The notes beneath the pieces are model-generated. The model ran no database searches. It was not told the DNA's origin and saw only the letters and a program-made list of their open reading frames with translations. This document shows positions 43,780 to 53,329 of a stretch of 64,000 bases of DNA, in pieces. Every line of letters begins with the position of its first letter. Within the stretch, counting starts at the first letter, position 1. The stretch covers positions 1,612,001-1,676,000 of the forward strand of contig NZ_AP024883.1 of the NCBI RefSeq assembly GCF_024346955.1, written 5' to 3'. This stretch comes from Vibrio mangrovi. Its GTDB lineage: Bacteria > Pseudomonadota > Gammaproteobacteria > Enterobacterales > Vibrionaceae. Position numbers and translations under genes: made by a program.

Positions 43780-45045
43780 ATGTTTACAAAGAATGATTCG
43801 ATAGCCGGTTTCGATGATGCGGTATGGGCAGCAATGCAGCTTGAAGCAAAGCGACAGGAAGAACACATCGAGCTGATTGCATCAGAAAACTATACTAGCC
43901 CGCGTGTCATGGAAGCGCAGGGCTCTGTACTGACAAACAAATATGCCGAGGGCTACCCGGCGAAGCGTTACTACGGTGGCTGTGAGTACGTTGACCAGGT
44001 GGAAAGTCTGGCTATCGAGCGTGCTTGTCGTCTTTTCTGTGCTGATTACGCCAACGTTCAGCCTCACTCAGGTTCTCAGGCGAATGCTGCTGTTTACATG
44101 GCATTGTGTAATCCGGGCGATACGATTCTGGGAATGAGTCTGGATCATGGCGGTCACTTAACCCATGGTGCAAAAGTCAGCTTCTCCGGAAAAATCTACA
44201 ATTCTGTTCAGTATGGTCTGAACCCGGAAACAGGTGAGATTGATTATGATCAGGTTGAGCGTCTGGCGAAAGAACACCGTCCGAAAATGATCGTTGCCGG
44301 TTTCTCTGCTTATTCAAGAAAAGTTGACTGGGCCCGTTTCCGTGAAATTGCCGACAGTGTCGATGCATACCTGTTTGTCGATATGGCTCACGTTGCCGGT
44401 CTGGTTGCAGCAAAACTTTATCCTAACCCAGTGCCATGGGCTGATGTTGTAACAACAACAACTCATAAAACACTACGTGGACCACGTGGCGGTCTGATTC
44501 TGGCACAAAGCAATCCTGAACTGGAGAAAAAACTAAACTCAGCAGTTTTCCCCGGAGGTCAGGGTGGTCCGTTGATGCATGTCATCGCTGCAAAAGCCGT
44601 TGCTTTCCAGGAAGCATTGCAGCCTGAGTTCCAGGAATATCAAAAGCAAGTGATTCTTAATGCTCAGGTGATGGCCGAAGTATTGAGTGGCCGCGGATTC
44701 GACATCGTATCTGATGGCACAGATAACCACCTGTTCCTGTTGAGCTTAATCAAGCAGGGATTAACCGGTAAGGCAGCGGATGCTGCACTTGGCCGAGCCA
44801 ATATTACTGTGAACAAAAATGCAGTACCAAATGACCCTCAGTCACCGTTTGTGACATCCGGGTTGCGTATCGGATCTCCTGTAGTGACGACACGAGGATT
44901 TAAAGAGAAAGAATGTACGCTTCTGGCTGGCTGGATCGCCGACATTCTTGATGTCCTTGATGACGAAGCGAAGCTAGAGGAAAAAATAGAAGAAGTTAAG
45001 TCACAGGTTATCGCGCTTTGCGCTGAATTCCCTGTGTATCGCTAA
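43780..45045 (+). CDS. glyA: Serine hydroxymethyltransferase
   Basis: GlyA interconverts glycine plus 5,10-methylene-THF with serine plus THF. The 421 residues show ELIASENYTSPRVMEAQGS near 35, KRYYGGCEYVD near 60, and the PLP-Lys segment VVTTTTHKTLRGPRGG near 225. As the first gene before soxBDAG (32 bases to soxB), it uses both products of sarcosine oxidation, glycine and methylene-THF, to make serine. Because of this context it is probably a pathway-specific copy, with a housekeeping glyA elsewhere (inference). Confidence 0.95.
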   Translation: MFTKNDSIAGFDDAVWAAMQLEAKRQEEHIELIASENYTSPRVMEAQGSVLTNKYAEGYPAKRYYGGCEYVDQVESLAIERACRLFCADYANVQPHSGSQANAAVYMALCNPGDTILGMSLDHGGHLTHGAKVSFSGKIYNSVQYGLNPETGEIDYDQVERLAKEHRPKMIVAGFSAYSRKVDWARFREIADSVDAYLFVDMAHVAGLVAAKLYPNPVPWADVVTTTTHKTLRGPRGGLILAQSNPELEKKLNSAVFPGGQGGPLMHVIAAKAVAFQEALQPEFQEYQKQVILNAQVMAEVLSGRGFDIVSDGTDNHLFLLSLIKQGLTGKAADAALGRANITVNKNAVPNDPQSPFVTSGLRIGSPVVTTRGFKEKECTLLAGWIADILDVLDDEAKLEEKIEEVKSQVIALCAEFPVYR

Positions 45046-45077
45046 GTCTTGCTAAGGATTATCTGGGAGTAGTATCT

Positions 45078-46331
45078 ATGGAGCGTTATTCTGGATTTGG
45101 ACTGTTAAAACACAGTCTGGCCTATCACGAAAACTGGCAACGTGTCTGGCGTAATCCAAAGCCCAAGAAAAAATACGATGTAATTATCATCGGGGGCGGC
45201 GGTCACGGTTTGGCGACGGCTTATTATCTGGCTAAAGAACATGGCATCACGAATGTTGCCGTGATCGAAAAAGGCTATCTGGGCGGCGGTAACACCGCCC
45301 GTAATACCACGATTGTTCGTTCGAACTATTTGTGGGATGAAGCAGCTCACCTTTATGAGCATGCAATGAAGCTCTGGGAAGGACTTTCTCAGGATCTGAA
45401 CTATAACGTGATGTTCTCCCAACGCGGTGTACTGAATCTGGGTCATACCTTACAGGATATGCGTGATATCGAGCGTCGTGTCAATGCCAACCGTCTGAAT
45501 GGCATCGATGGTGAAGTTTTAGATGCCAAGCAGGTACAGGAAATCGTACCGCATATGGATTGCTCTCAGGACCGCCGCTATCCGGTAATGGGTGCTTCAT
45601 GGCAGCCACGAGGCGGGGTTGCCCGTCACGATGCGGTCGCATGGGGTTATGCCCGTGGTGCCGACAGCTTCGGTGTTGATCTGATCCAGCAGTGCGAAGT
45701 CACTGATATGGTGATTGAAGATGGTGCGATTGTTGGAGTGAAAACCAACCGTCACGGCATCATCAAAGCAAACCGGGTGGGTTGTGTGACTGCCGGAAAC
45801 TCCGGTGTGATGGCGAAAATGGCTGGTTTTGAAATGCCGCTTGAGTCTCACCCGCTGCAAGCTCTGGTATCTGAGCCGATTAAACCGATTCTGGATACTG
45901 TTGTGATGTCTAACCACGTACACGGTTACGTCAGCCAGTCTGATAAAGGTGACCTTGTTATCGGTGCCGGTATCGATGGTTATAACGGTTACGGCCAGCG
46001 TGGTTCATATCATACGATTGAACATACGCTTCAGGCGATCGTTGAGCTCTTCCCAATCTTTAGTCGTGTACGCATGAACCGTCAGTGGGGCGGTATCGTT
46101 GATACAACACATGATGCCTGTCCGATTATTTCGGATACACCGGTTGAGAATCTGTTCTTCAACTGTGGCTGGGGTACGGGCGGCTTTAAGGCGACTCCCG
46201 GATCCGGGAATGTCTTTGCTGCAACACTGGCAAAAGGTGAAGCACATGAGTTGGCGAAACCGTTCTCGATGTTTCGTTTCCACGATGGTGCGCTGGTGGA
46301 TGAACATGGCGCAGCGGGCGTAGCACACTAA
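45078..46331 (+). CDS. soxB: Sarcosine oxidase, beta subunit
   Basis: SoxB holds the FAD and FMN sites of heterotetrameric sarcosine oxidase, which turns sarcosine, O2 and THF into glycine, H2O2 and methylene-THF. The 417 residues have the FAD loop VIIIGGGGHGLATAYYLA near 34 and the segment GGVARHDAVAWGYARG, where H184 is the probable covalent FMN His. GGIVDTTHDACPII and NCGWGTGGFKATPGSG near the C-terminus complete the DAO-like domain. Gene order B-D-A-G is the usual one. Confidence 0.95.
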   Translation: MERYSGFGLLKHSLAYHENWQRVWRNPKPKKKYDVIIIGGGGHGLATAYYLAKEHGITNVAVIEKGYLGGGNTARNTTIVRSNYLWDEAAHLYEHAMKLWEGLSQDLNYNVMFSQRGVLNLGHTLQDMRDIERRVNANRLNGIDGEVLDAKQVQEIVPHMDCSQDRRYPVMGASWQPRGGVARHDAVAWGYARGADSFGVDLIQQCEVTDMVIEDGAIVGVKTNRHGIIKANRVGCVTAGNSGVMAKMAGFEMPLESHPLQALVSEPIKPILDTVVMSNHVHGYVSQSDKGDLVIGAGIDGYNGYGQRGSYHTIEHTLQAIVELFPIFSRVRMNRQWGGIVDTTHDACPIISDTPVENLFFNCGWGTGGFKATPGSGNVFAATLAKGEAHELAKPFSMFRFHDGALVDEHGAAGVAH

Positions 46332-46346
46332 GCGAAGGAGAGCATT

Positions 46347-46637
46347 ATGTTTCACATTTATTGCCCGCACTGTCATGAAGTGCGGGAAGAAGAAGAGTTT
46401 CATGTGAAAGGTCAGGCGCACATTTCACGCCCGCTTGACCCGGAACAATGTACAGATAAAGAGTGGGGTGAATACCTTCACTTCCGGGCCAACCCTCGTG
46501 GGTTGCATCATGAGATCTGGTATCACGCGCTTGGGTGCAGAAAGTTTTTCAATGTGTCACGGGACACAGTGACTTACGAAATCAAGCAGGTTTATAAAAT
46601 GGGTGAACAACCTGAAAGCATGGCGAAACAGGGCTAA
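46347..46637 (+). CDS. soxD: Sarcosine oxidase, delta subunit
   Basis: This 96-residue small subunit binds zinc. CPHC near residue 6-9, His in HISRP and the later LGCRKFF supply likely ligands. The segment GEYLHFRANPRGLHHEIWYH is characteristic of the family. AAGGAGAG precedes the ATG; 15 bases separate it from soxB and 11 from soxA. Confidence 0.94.
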   Translation: MFHIYCPHCHEVREEEEFHVKGQAHISRPLDPEQCTDKEWGEYLHFRANPRGLHHEIWYHALGCRKFFNVSRDTVTYEIKQVYKMGEQPESMAKQG

Positions 46638-46648
46638 GGAGCGGAACA

Positions 46649-49600
46649 ATGAAGCAGAAAAATCGCTTGTCGTCAGGTGGACGTATTGATCATTCAAAAC
46701 CGCTGAATTTTACTTATAACGGTCGTCGTTATCAGGGATTTCAGGGTGATACGGTTGCATCAGCATTATTAGCCAATGGTATCGACATCGTTGGCCGTAG
46801 TTTCAAATACAGCCGTCCCCGCGGTATCGTGGCAGCCGGTGCAGAAGAGCCGAATGCAATTTTACAGTTGGGTGCAACTGAAGCGACTCAGGTTCCGAAC
46901 GTCCGGGCGACTCAACAAGAGCTGTTCGACGGTTTGGTGTGTGCATCAACCAATGGCTGGCCAAGCGTTGAGAAAGATTTCATGGGCGTTTTTGGTAAAG
47001 TCGGCGGAAAGATGATGCCTCCGGGATTTTATTACAAAACGTTTATGTCTCCGGCTTCAATGTGGCCGACTTATGAGAAATATATTCGTAAAGCTGCCGG
47101 TCTTGGCCGTTCTCCGCTAGAAAACGATCCGGACACCTATGATCACATCAACCAACACTGTGACCTGATGGTTGTCGGGGCTGGCCCTGCCGGTCTTACT
47201 GCTGCACTGAGTGCTGCGCGTGCCGGAGCAAGAGTGATCATCGCTGATGAACAGAGTGAGTTTGGCGGCAGTCTGCTGGGTACTCAGGATTTCATCGATG
47301 GCAAACCTGCACTGGAATGGGTGAAAAATGTTGTTGCTGAACTGGAAACTTATCCGGATGTAACCCTGCTCAAACGTTCGACAGTCAATGGTTACCACGA
47401 CCATAACTTCCTGACAATTCATGAACGGAAAACTGATCATCTGGCCGATCGTGCCGGACCGAATCAGGTTCGCCAGCGTCTGCATCGGGTTCGTGCTCGC
47501 TGGGTTGTTCTGGCAACAGGTGCTCATGAGCGTCCGCTGGTTTACGGAAACAACGATGTTCCCGGATGTATGCTTGCTTCTGCGGTTTCAACATATATCA
47601 ACCGTTATAGCGTTGTTCCAGGCGAAAAACTGGTATTGATGACCACCAATGATGGTGCTTATCAGACCGCGATCGACTGGTTTAATGCCGGCCGTGAAGT
47701 TGTTGCTATTGTAGATACCCGGGCGAAACCAAAAGGTGATCTGATCGACCAGGCTCAGGCTCGTGGTATTCAGGTAATTACCGGCAGTGCTGTGATTGAT
47801 GTTGAAGGGAAGAAACGTGTTTCCGGCGCTGTCATAGCAAGTATTGACAGTGAAGGGGACAAAGTTACCGGAAACGTTCGTACGATTGCGTGTGACACAA
47901 TTGCCAGCTCAGGTGGCTGGAGTCCGGTTGTTCATCTGTCCTGCCACACTGGCAGCCGTCCGACCTGGGATGATGAAGTGATTGGCTTTATTCCGGGCAG
48001 AACAGTACAACGTCAGTTGACTGCGGGTTCTATCAACGGTCTGTTCAGTCTGGAAGAAGTACTGAAACAAGGTGTTTCTATCGGCCAGAAAGTCACCGAA
48101 CTACTTGGTTTTACAGCGGAGAAAGCTGCGGTACCACAAACGGCAGTAATCAAAGAAGGTCCGGCAATGGCGTTGTTCCATGTGCCGCATACCAAACCGA
48201 CTTCCCGCGCTCCGAAACAGTTTGTTGACTATCAGAACGATGTGACAGCTGCCGGGATTGAGCTGGCAACACTGGAAGGTTTTGAATCAATCGAACACGT
48301 TAAACGTTATACCGCAATGGGCTTTGGTACTGACCAGGGTAAATTGGGGAATATCAACGGGATGGCGATTGCTGCGAAAAAACTGGGTCAGACGATCCCG
48401 GATACGGGAACGACAATTTTCAGACCGAACTATACGCCGATTACATTTGGTGCGATCGCCGGTCGCCACTGTAATGACCTGTTCGATCCAATGCGCTATA
48501 CCGCAATGCATGAATGGCATGTTGCTCACGGTGCGAAATTTGAAGATGTCGGTCAGTGGAAGCGACCATGGTATTACCCACGTGGTAACGAAACCATGCA
48601 GGAAGCTTTGAACCGTGAATGTAAAGCTGTGCGTGACAGTGTCGGCGTTCTGGATGCATCGACTCTGGGTAAAATCGATATTCAGGGAAAAGATGCCCGG
48701 GAATTTATCGGACGTATTTACACCAACGCCTGGGCGAAACTGGGTGTCGGTAAATGTCGCTATGGCCTGATGTGTGGCGAAGACGGCATGGTTTTCGATG
48801 ACGGTGTGACTTCCTGTCTTGGTGAAAACCACTTCCTGATGACGACTACAACAGGTGGCGCGGCCCGCGTTCTCGAATGGCTGGAGTTCTACCATCAGAC
48901 CGAATGGCCTGAGCTTGAAGTTTACTTCACCAGTGTAACTGATCATTGGGCAACAATGACGATTGGTGGTCCGAATAGCCGTAAGCTGCTGTCTGAACTG
49001 ACGGATACCGATCTCAGTAATGACAACTTCAAGTTCATGGACTGGAAAGAAGCAAAAGTTGCAGGTGTGCCTGCCCGTATCTTCCGTATCTCGTTTACCG
49101 GAGAGCTTTCGTTTGAGATTAATGTTCAGGCAAACTATGCAAAATATGTATGGGACAAACTGTTTGAGCACGGAGAGAAATACAATCTGACACCTTACGG
49201 TACAGAAACCATGCACATCCTGCGTGCTGAAAAAGGTTTCATCATTGCCGGACAGGATACAGATGGTTCTGTCACGCCATATGACCTGAATATGGGCTGG
49301 TGTGTCGGTAACAATAAACCGTTCAGCTACATCGGTAAACGTGGTATGGCACTGGAAAGTAATGCCCGCGAAGGCCGTAAACAACTGGTTGGTCTGAAAA
49401 CCCTTGATCCGAAAATCGTGTTACCTGAAGGTGCACAGGCGGTCAATAATCCGAATCAGCCTATACCGATGGAAATGCTGGGCCATGTCACTTCAAGTTA
49501 CTGGAGTGCGAATCTGGATCGTAGTATTGCGATGGGATTTGTGAAAAATGGCCTGCAACGGATGGGTGAAAAGGTTTACTACCCACTGGTTGACGGACGT

Positions 49601-49666
49601 GTGGTTGAAGCTGAAATTTGTAGCGCTGTATTTTTTGATCCAAAAGGAGAACGCCAGAATGTCTGA
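46649..49666 (+). CDS. soxA: Sarcosine oxidase, alpha subunit
   Basis: The 1005-residue subunit combines an N-terminal 2Fe-2S-like fold and NAD-binding Rossmann region (LMVVGAGPAGLTAALSAARAG near 170) with a C-terminal glycine-cleavage T-protein-like folate-binding domain (from about 610; GVLDASTLGKIDIQGKDA and the closing EMLGHVTSSYWS). The folate domain accepts the formaldehyde equivalent to give methylene-THF. The N-terminal segment YNGRRYQGFQGDTVASALLA is standard for the family. It overlaps soxG by eight bases. Confidence 0.95.
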   Translation: MKQKNRLSSGGRIDHSKPLNFTYNGRRYQGFQGDTVASALLANGIDIVGRSFKYSRPRGIVAAGAEEPNAILQLGATEATQVPNVRATQQELFDGLVCASTNGWPSVEKDFMGVFGKVGGKMMPPGFYYKTFMSPASMWPTYEKYIRKAAGLGRSPLENDPDTYDHINQHCDLMVVGAGPAGLTAALSAARAGARVIIADEQSEFGGSLLGTQDFIDGKPALEWVKNVVAELETYPDVTLLKRSTVNGYHDHNFLTIHERKTDHLADRAGPNQVRQRLHRVRARWVVLATGAHERPLVYGNNDVPGCMLASAVSTYINRYSVVPGEKLVLMTTNDGAYQTAIDWFNAGREVVAIVDTRAKPKGDLIDQAQARGIQVITGSAVIDVEGKKRVSGAVIASIDSEGDKVTGNVRTIACDTIASSGGWSPVVHLSCHTGSRPTWDDEVIGFIPGRTVQRQLTAGSINGLFSLEEVLKQGVSIGQKVTELLGFTAEKAAVPQTAVIKEGPAMALFHVPHTKPTSRAPKQFVDYQNDVTAAGIELATLEGFESIEHVKRYTAMGFGTDQGKLGNINGMAIAAKKLGQTIPDTGTTIFRPNYTPITFGAIAGRHCNDLFDPMRYTAMHEWHVAHGAKFEDVGQWKRPWYYPRGNETMQEALNRECKAVRDSVGVLDASTLGKIDIQGKDAREFIGRIYTNAWAKLGVGKCRYGLMCGEDGMVFDDGVTSCLGENHFLMTTTTGGAARVLEWLEFYHQTEWPELEVYFTSVTDHWATMTIGGPNSRKLLSELTDTDLSNDNFKFMDWKEAKVAGVPARIFRISFTGELSFEINVQANYAKYVWDKLFEHGEKYNLTPYGTETMHILRAEKGFIIAGQDTDGSVTPYDLNMGWCVGNNKPFSYIGKRGMALESNAREGRKQLVGLKTLDPKIVLPEGAQAVNNPNQPIPMEMLGHVTSSYWSANLDRSIAMGFVKNGLQRMGEKVYYPLVDGRVVEAEICSAVFFDPKGERQNV

Positions 49667-50324
49667 TGTATTAAGCCCTGAAAAACAACAAGCTTCAGGT
49701 TCTGATCTTGTGGCGGTGATGGACCAATATTCCTCAACGCCAGCTGAGACACCACTGCATATGAGTAAAAAGTCGTCTGTCGCGCAGGGGTCTGCTTCTG
49801 CCGGTGTGACAATGAAAGAGATTGCCCTGCTTGGGCATCTCACTCTCAGAGGTGACAGTAACGATCAGGGGCTGGTTGACGCCGTGTCGAAAGTTCTGGG
49901 ACTACCGTTACCGACGCTGCCACTGACTTCGTCTGAGAAGGATGGGAAAGCGATTTGCTGGATGAGTCCTGACGAATGGTTAATTCTGGTTCCGGGCGAG
50001 CAGGCTTATGATGTGGAAGTGGCACTCCGGGAAAATCTCACCGGTCATTTCTCAATCGTGAATCAGAGTGGCGGACAGACGATTATTGAACTGAGTGGTC
50101 CTCAGGCGGTAAATATCCTGAAGAAAAGTACCACGCTCGATATTCATCCGAAAGAGTTTCCGGTCGGAAAGATCGCCGGATCAGTTCTGGCGAAAACTTC
50201 TGCTGTATTTCGTCGGGCTGACGAGCTGCGCTGGCAGATAGTCGTGCGTCGAAGCTTTGCGGATTACATCTGGCGGTGGCTTTCTGATGCCGGCAAAGAA
50301 TATGGTTTATCCATTGAAAAATAA
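49659..50324 (+). CDS. soxG: Sarcosine oxidase, gamma subunit
   Basis: The ATG at 49659, nine bases after AAAAGGAG and overlapping the soxA end, gives 222 residues; the longer frame from 49548 lies inside soxA and is not used. Family segments are LTLRGDSNDQGLVDAVSKVLG near 62, CWMSPDEWLILVP near 105 and VNQSGGQTIIELSGPQAV near 135. It is a T-protein-like small subunit and the last of the four sox genes, followed by a terminator-like hairpin. Confidence 0.92.
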   Translation: MSDVLSPEKQQASGSDLVAVMDQYSSTPAETPLHMSKKSSVAQGSASAGVTMKEIALLGHLTLRGDSNDQGLVDAVSKVLGLPLPTLPLTSSEKDGKAICWMSPDEWLILVPGEQAYDVEVALRENLTGHFSIVNQSGGQTIIELSGPQAVNILKKSTTLDIHPKEFPVGKIAGSVLAKTSAVFRRADELRWQIVVRRSFADYIWRWLSDAGKEYGLSIEK

Positions 50325-50337
50325 GCAATGAAGTAAC

Positions 50338-50366
50338 TGCCGGGTTTTTACCCGGCAATTTTTATT
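50338..50366 (+). terminator. Terminator-like hairpin between soxG and purU
   Basis: TGCCGGG (50338-50344) pairs with CCCGGCA (50351-50357) around a T-rich loop and is followed by ATTTTTATT. It would end or attenuate the glyA-sox transcript just before the purU ribosome-binding site. Confidence 0.75.
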
Positions 50367-50376
50367 GGAGTAACGA

Positions 50377-51243
50377 ATGACCCCTTCTTCTGACACCTGG
50401 ATTGTGACTGCAAGCTGTCCAAGCCGTTTAGGCACTGTTGATGTCGTGACCCGTTTCATGGCGGAATCGGCCAACTATATCAATGAGATCCATTCATTTG
50501 ACGATCGGGTGCTTGATCAGTTCTTTTTGCGTATCGAGTTTACTCCGGAAGATGAGAATTTCTCTCCCGAGCAGTTTAACGAAAACTTTGCCGCGCGGGC
50601 CGAACCATTTGAGATGACCTGGCAACTCTATCCGGCAGCGAAAAAAGACCGGGTGGCGATTCTGGTTTCGAAATTTGACCATTGCCTGAATGACTTACTG
50701 TTCCGTTACCGGACTGGTCAGCTCAATATTGAAGTGCCGGTGATTATTTCAAATCACCCGGATCTGGAGCCGCTGGCAAAGTGGCACGATATTCCTTATT
50801 ACCATCTGCCGATTACACCGGAGACCAAACGGGAGCAGGAAGAACAGATTTTACAGCTGGTCGAACAGTATCAGGTCGATTTGGTTGTGCTTGCCCGCTA
50901 TATGCAGGTGCTGTCACCGGAAATGTGCGCCGCACTGGATGGCCGGGCGATCAATATTCACCACTCACTGCTGCCCGGATTTAAAGGCGCCCGCCCTTAT
51001 CATCAGGCCTGGGAGAAAGGTGTGAAAATGGTGGGTGCAACTGCCCACTATGTGAATAACGATCTGGACGAAGGCCCGATTATTACTCAGGGAATTCAGC
51101 CGGTTGATCATGCTCACTATCCTGAAGATCTGATCTCGAAAGGGCAGGATGTAGAGCGGATTACATTGTTCAATGCGGTTCGTTACCATGTCGAACGCCG
51201 GGTCTTTCTCAGCGGCAACCGGACGGTGGTTTTCAGTAACTAG
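50377..51243 (+). CDS. purU: Formyltetrahydrofolate deformylase
   Basis: PurU hydrolyses 10-formyl-THF to formate and THF. The 288 residues have an N-terminal ACT-like domain (ASCPSRLGTVDVVTRFMAE) and a formyltransferase-like catalytic domain (ILVSKFDHCLNDLLFRY, ARYMQVLSPEM, INIHHSLLPGFKGARPYHQA and the Asp in DEGPIITQ). In sarcosine-oxidase clusters it clears excess one-carbon units and returns THF to SoxA. The placement directly after sox supports this role. Confidence 0.94.
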   Translation: MTPSSDTWIVTASCPSRLGTVDVVTRFMAESANYINEIHSFDDRVLDQFFLRIEFTPEDENFSPEQFNENFAARAEPFEMTWQLYPAAKKDRVAILVSKFDHCLNDLLFRYRTGQLNIEVPVIISNHPDLEPLAKWHDIPYYHLPITPETKREQEEQILQLVEQYQVDLVVLARYMQVLSPEMCAALDGRAINIHHSLLPGFKGARPYHQAWEKGVKMVGATAHYVNNDLDEGPIITQGIQPVDHAHYPEDLISKGQDVERITLFNAVRYHVERRVFLSGNRTVVFSN

Positions 51244-51350
51244 TTTTTAAGTCACTGGTTTTTGAGTGGTGAACAGAATTGTGCTGTCGGAGTTTCTGAA
51301 GGTCATCGAAACAGCTCACATTAAGCAACATTTTACAATGAAATGATGAT

Positions 51351-51376
51351 AAAGGGAGCCTTCGGGTTCCCTTTTA
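51351..51376 (+). terminator. Rho-independent terminator after purU
   Basis: AAAGGGAGCC pairs with GGTTCCCTTT (one G-U) around a TTCG tetraloop (51361-51364), followed by TTTT. It lies about 110 bases after purU. Confidence 0.88.
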
Positions 51377-51386
51377 CGTTTCTCGT

Positions 51387-51411
51387 CGACATCAGTGGTC
51401 AGGATGTCGTT
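51387..51411. promoter_or_regulatory. Inverted repeat upstream of sdaA, possible GbdR-type site
   Basis: CGACATC (51387-51393) and GATGTCG (51403-51409) are exact complements spaced by nine bases. The right arm continues to GTCGTTTT, whose complement AAAACGAC is the core of the repeats before the M19 gene at 54530-54556. Similar words occur before glyA. Confidence 0.45.
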
Positions 51412-51487
51412 TTAAAACATGTTTACATCACCTGAATCACCAATAATTCAGCACAAAACAAGAAACGGATTTTCGTAGGAGCGAGCA

Positions 51488-52867
51488 ATGAGTATCAGCG
51501 TATTTGATCTGTTTAAAGTTGGAATTGGGCCATCCAGTTCTCATACAGTTGGCCCGATGCGGGCAGCCAGTATTTTTGCTGAAGACTTAGTCAGCCAGCA
51601 GTTATTGGAAAGTGTTGAGCGGGTTGAAATTAAATTATATGGCTCGCTCAGTGCGACAGGTGTCGGACACGGGACCGATAAAGCCGTTGTCATGGGGCTG
51701 ATGGGCTATCAGCCGGATACGATTGATCCTTCGGTAATCGAACCGGCTATCAAAGCGACGATAGAAACGGGAACGTTGCGACTGGCGAAGCAGAAGACCG
51801 TTGCTTTTGACTGGAATACCGATCTGCTGTTTATTGATGAAGCTCTGCCATACCATCCGAATGCAATGCATCTGACAACCTACGGAGCAGATGATGCCGT
51901 TGTGACGGAAAATACTTATTATTCTATCGGGGGTGGTTTCGTTCTGGACGAAGCGTCGATTCGTGAAACGGAATATGTTACGCCTCAGATTAAACTTCCT
52001 TACGAATTCACGACCGCAGAAGAGTTACTTGCAATGTGCCAGAAGAACCAGTTGCGCATTAGTGAGCTGGTCATGAAAAACGAGCAGGCCTGGCGGACGG
52101 TGCCGGAAATTCAATCCGGGATTGATCAACTATGGCAGGTAATGCAGGAGTGTATTGCCAACGGTATTGAGCAGGAAGGTATTCTTCCTGGCGGCCTTCA
52201 GGTGAAGCGGCGTGCGTCTTCACTTCACCGTTCATTGATGCAGGCTTCCGATGAAAACGTTATATACAGTTCGCTCAGTGGAATGGATTGGGTCAACCTC
52301 TATGCACTGGCAGTGAATGAAGAAAATGCAGCAGGTGGGCGGATGGTCACGGCACCGACAAATGGTGCGGCAGGAATTGTACCAGCGGTATTGATGTATC
52401 ACATGAATTTTCATCCGAAGGCAAAACCGGAAGATGTGAATAAATTCTTTCTGGCAGCCAGTGCCATTGGCGCATTGTGTAAGATGAATGCCTCGATTTC
52501 CGGGGCAGAAGTCGGATGTCAGGGTGAAGTCGGGTCTGCCAGTGCCATGGCAGCAGCAGGATTGGCAGAAGTGCTTGGCGGAACCCCGGAACAGGTCGAG
52601 AATGCGGCTGAAATCGCTTTGGAGCACAATTTGGGGCTGACCTGTGATCCGGTCGGAGGATTGGTTCAGGTGCCTTGTATTGAACGGAATGCGATTGCAG
52701 CCGTGAAATCCATCAATGCTGCTAATATGGCGTTACGCGGTAATGGAGAGCATTTTATTTCACTGGATAAAGTGATCCGGACGATGCGGGATACTGGCCG
52801 GGACATGCAGGATAAATATAAAGAAACTTCCCGCGGCGGATTGGCGGTGAATGCTATCGAGTGTTAA
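51488..52867 (+). CDS. sdaA: L-serine ammonia-lyase, iron-sulfur type
   Basis: The enzyme deaminates serine to pyruvate and ammonia. The single-chain 459-residue protein has the beta part first (FKVGIGPSSSHTVGPMRAA near 10) and the alpha part after about 185 (SSLSGMDWVNLYALAVNEENAAGG onward). C344, C386 and C397 (GCQGEVG, LTCDPVGG, VPCIER) are the expected 4Fe-4S Cys. Its place in the betaine island makes it the exit step, serine to pyruvate. AGGAG precedes the ATG. Confidence 0.94.
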   Translation: MSISVFDLFKVGIGPSSSHTVGPMRAASIFAEDLVSQQLLESVERVEIKLYGSLSATGVGHGTDKAVVMGLMGYQPDTIDPSVIEPAIKATIETGTLRLAKQKTVAFDWNTDLLFIDEALPYHPNAMHLTTYGADDAVVTENTYYSIGGGFVLDEASIRETEYVTPQIKLPYEFTTAEELLAMCQKNQLRISELVMKNEQAWRTVPEIQSGIDQLWQVMQECIANGIEQEGILPGGLQVKRRASSLHRSLMQASDENVIYSSLSGMDWVNLYALAVNEENAAGGRMVTAPTNGAAGIVPAVLMYHMNFHPKAKPEDVNKFFLAASAIGALCKMNASISGAEVGCQGEVGSASAMAAAGLAEVLGGTPEQVENAAEIALEHNLGLTCDPVGGLVQVPCIERNAIAAVKSINAANMALRGNGEHFISLDKVIRTMRDTGRDMQDKYKETSRGGLAVNAIEC

Positions 52868-53329
52868 GCCGATTCATAGCACCAGTATGGCATTTATATT
52901 CACTTATTATTGCAATGAATGTTATGTTGCTGGTGCTTCCATTCTAACTATGAATGTTATCAGATTCTAATCAACATGATGCTGATAGACTTGTATAAAT
53001 AAAAGCCGTTAAGTTATGCTGAACGCCCCATTTTGATCTGGTCTGATGAGTTGTGTTGGTGCAAATCTCACATTTTATGCAAATTTGTTGCAAAAATTTT
53101 CACATTTTAGTGATCAATTTTCCCTTCTAAATCTGCCACAAAGAGCGCTTTGTGGTCCTTCTTTGCTATGTTTGCGACCTCGATCAATTTTTATTACGCC
53201 AATAAGTAAATTTTAGGGGGCGGGGTATTTATTTTAAGGTACAAATGTTGCTATTTTGTTGCTGTCTAACATCTATAGTTAGTAAATTGTTAAAACCTCC
53301 ACAATTACAAAGCAAAATGGAGTCGTGCA
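52868..53329. other. Control region upstream of the GbdR-type gene
   Basis: About 460 AT-rich bases without a gene. GCACCAG (near 52879) and CTGGTGC (near 52932) form a long-loop hairpin after sdaA. TCACATTTTA occurs twice as an exact direct repeat at 53068-53077 and 53100-53109, 32 bases apart (about three helical turns). CCACAAAG-AGCG-CTTTGTGG at 53136-53155 is a strong palindrome about 175 bases before the start codon. These are candidate regulator sites for gbdR. Confidence 0.5.

Noticed and set aside
48287..49384. 365-codon open frame antisense to soxA
   Set aside because: It lies wholly inside the strongly supported soxA gene, and its predicted protein has no domain pattern. It is a shadow of soxA codon bias.
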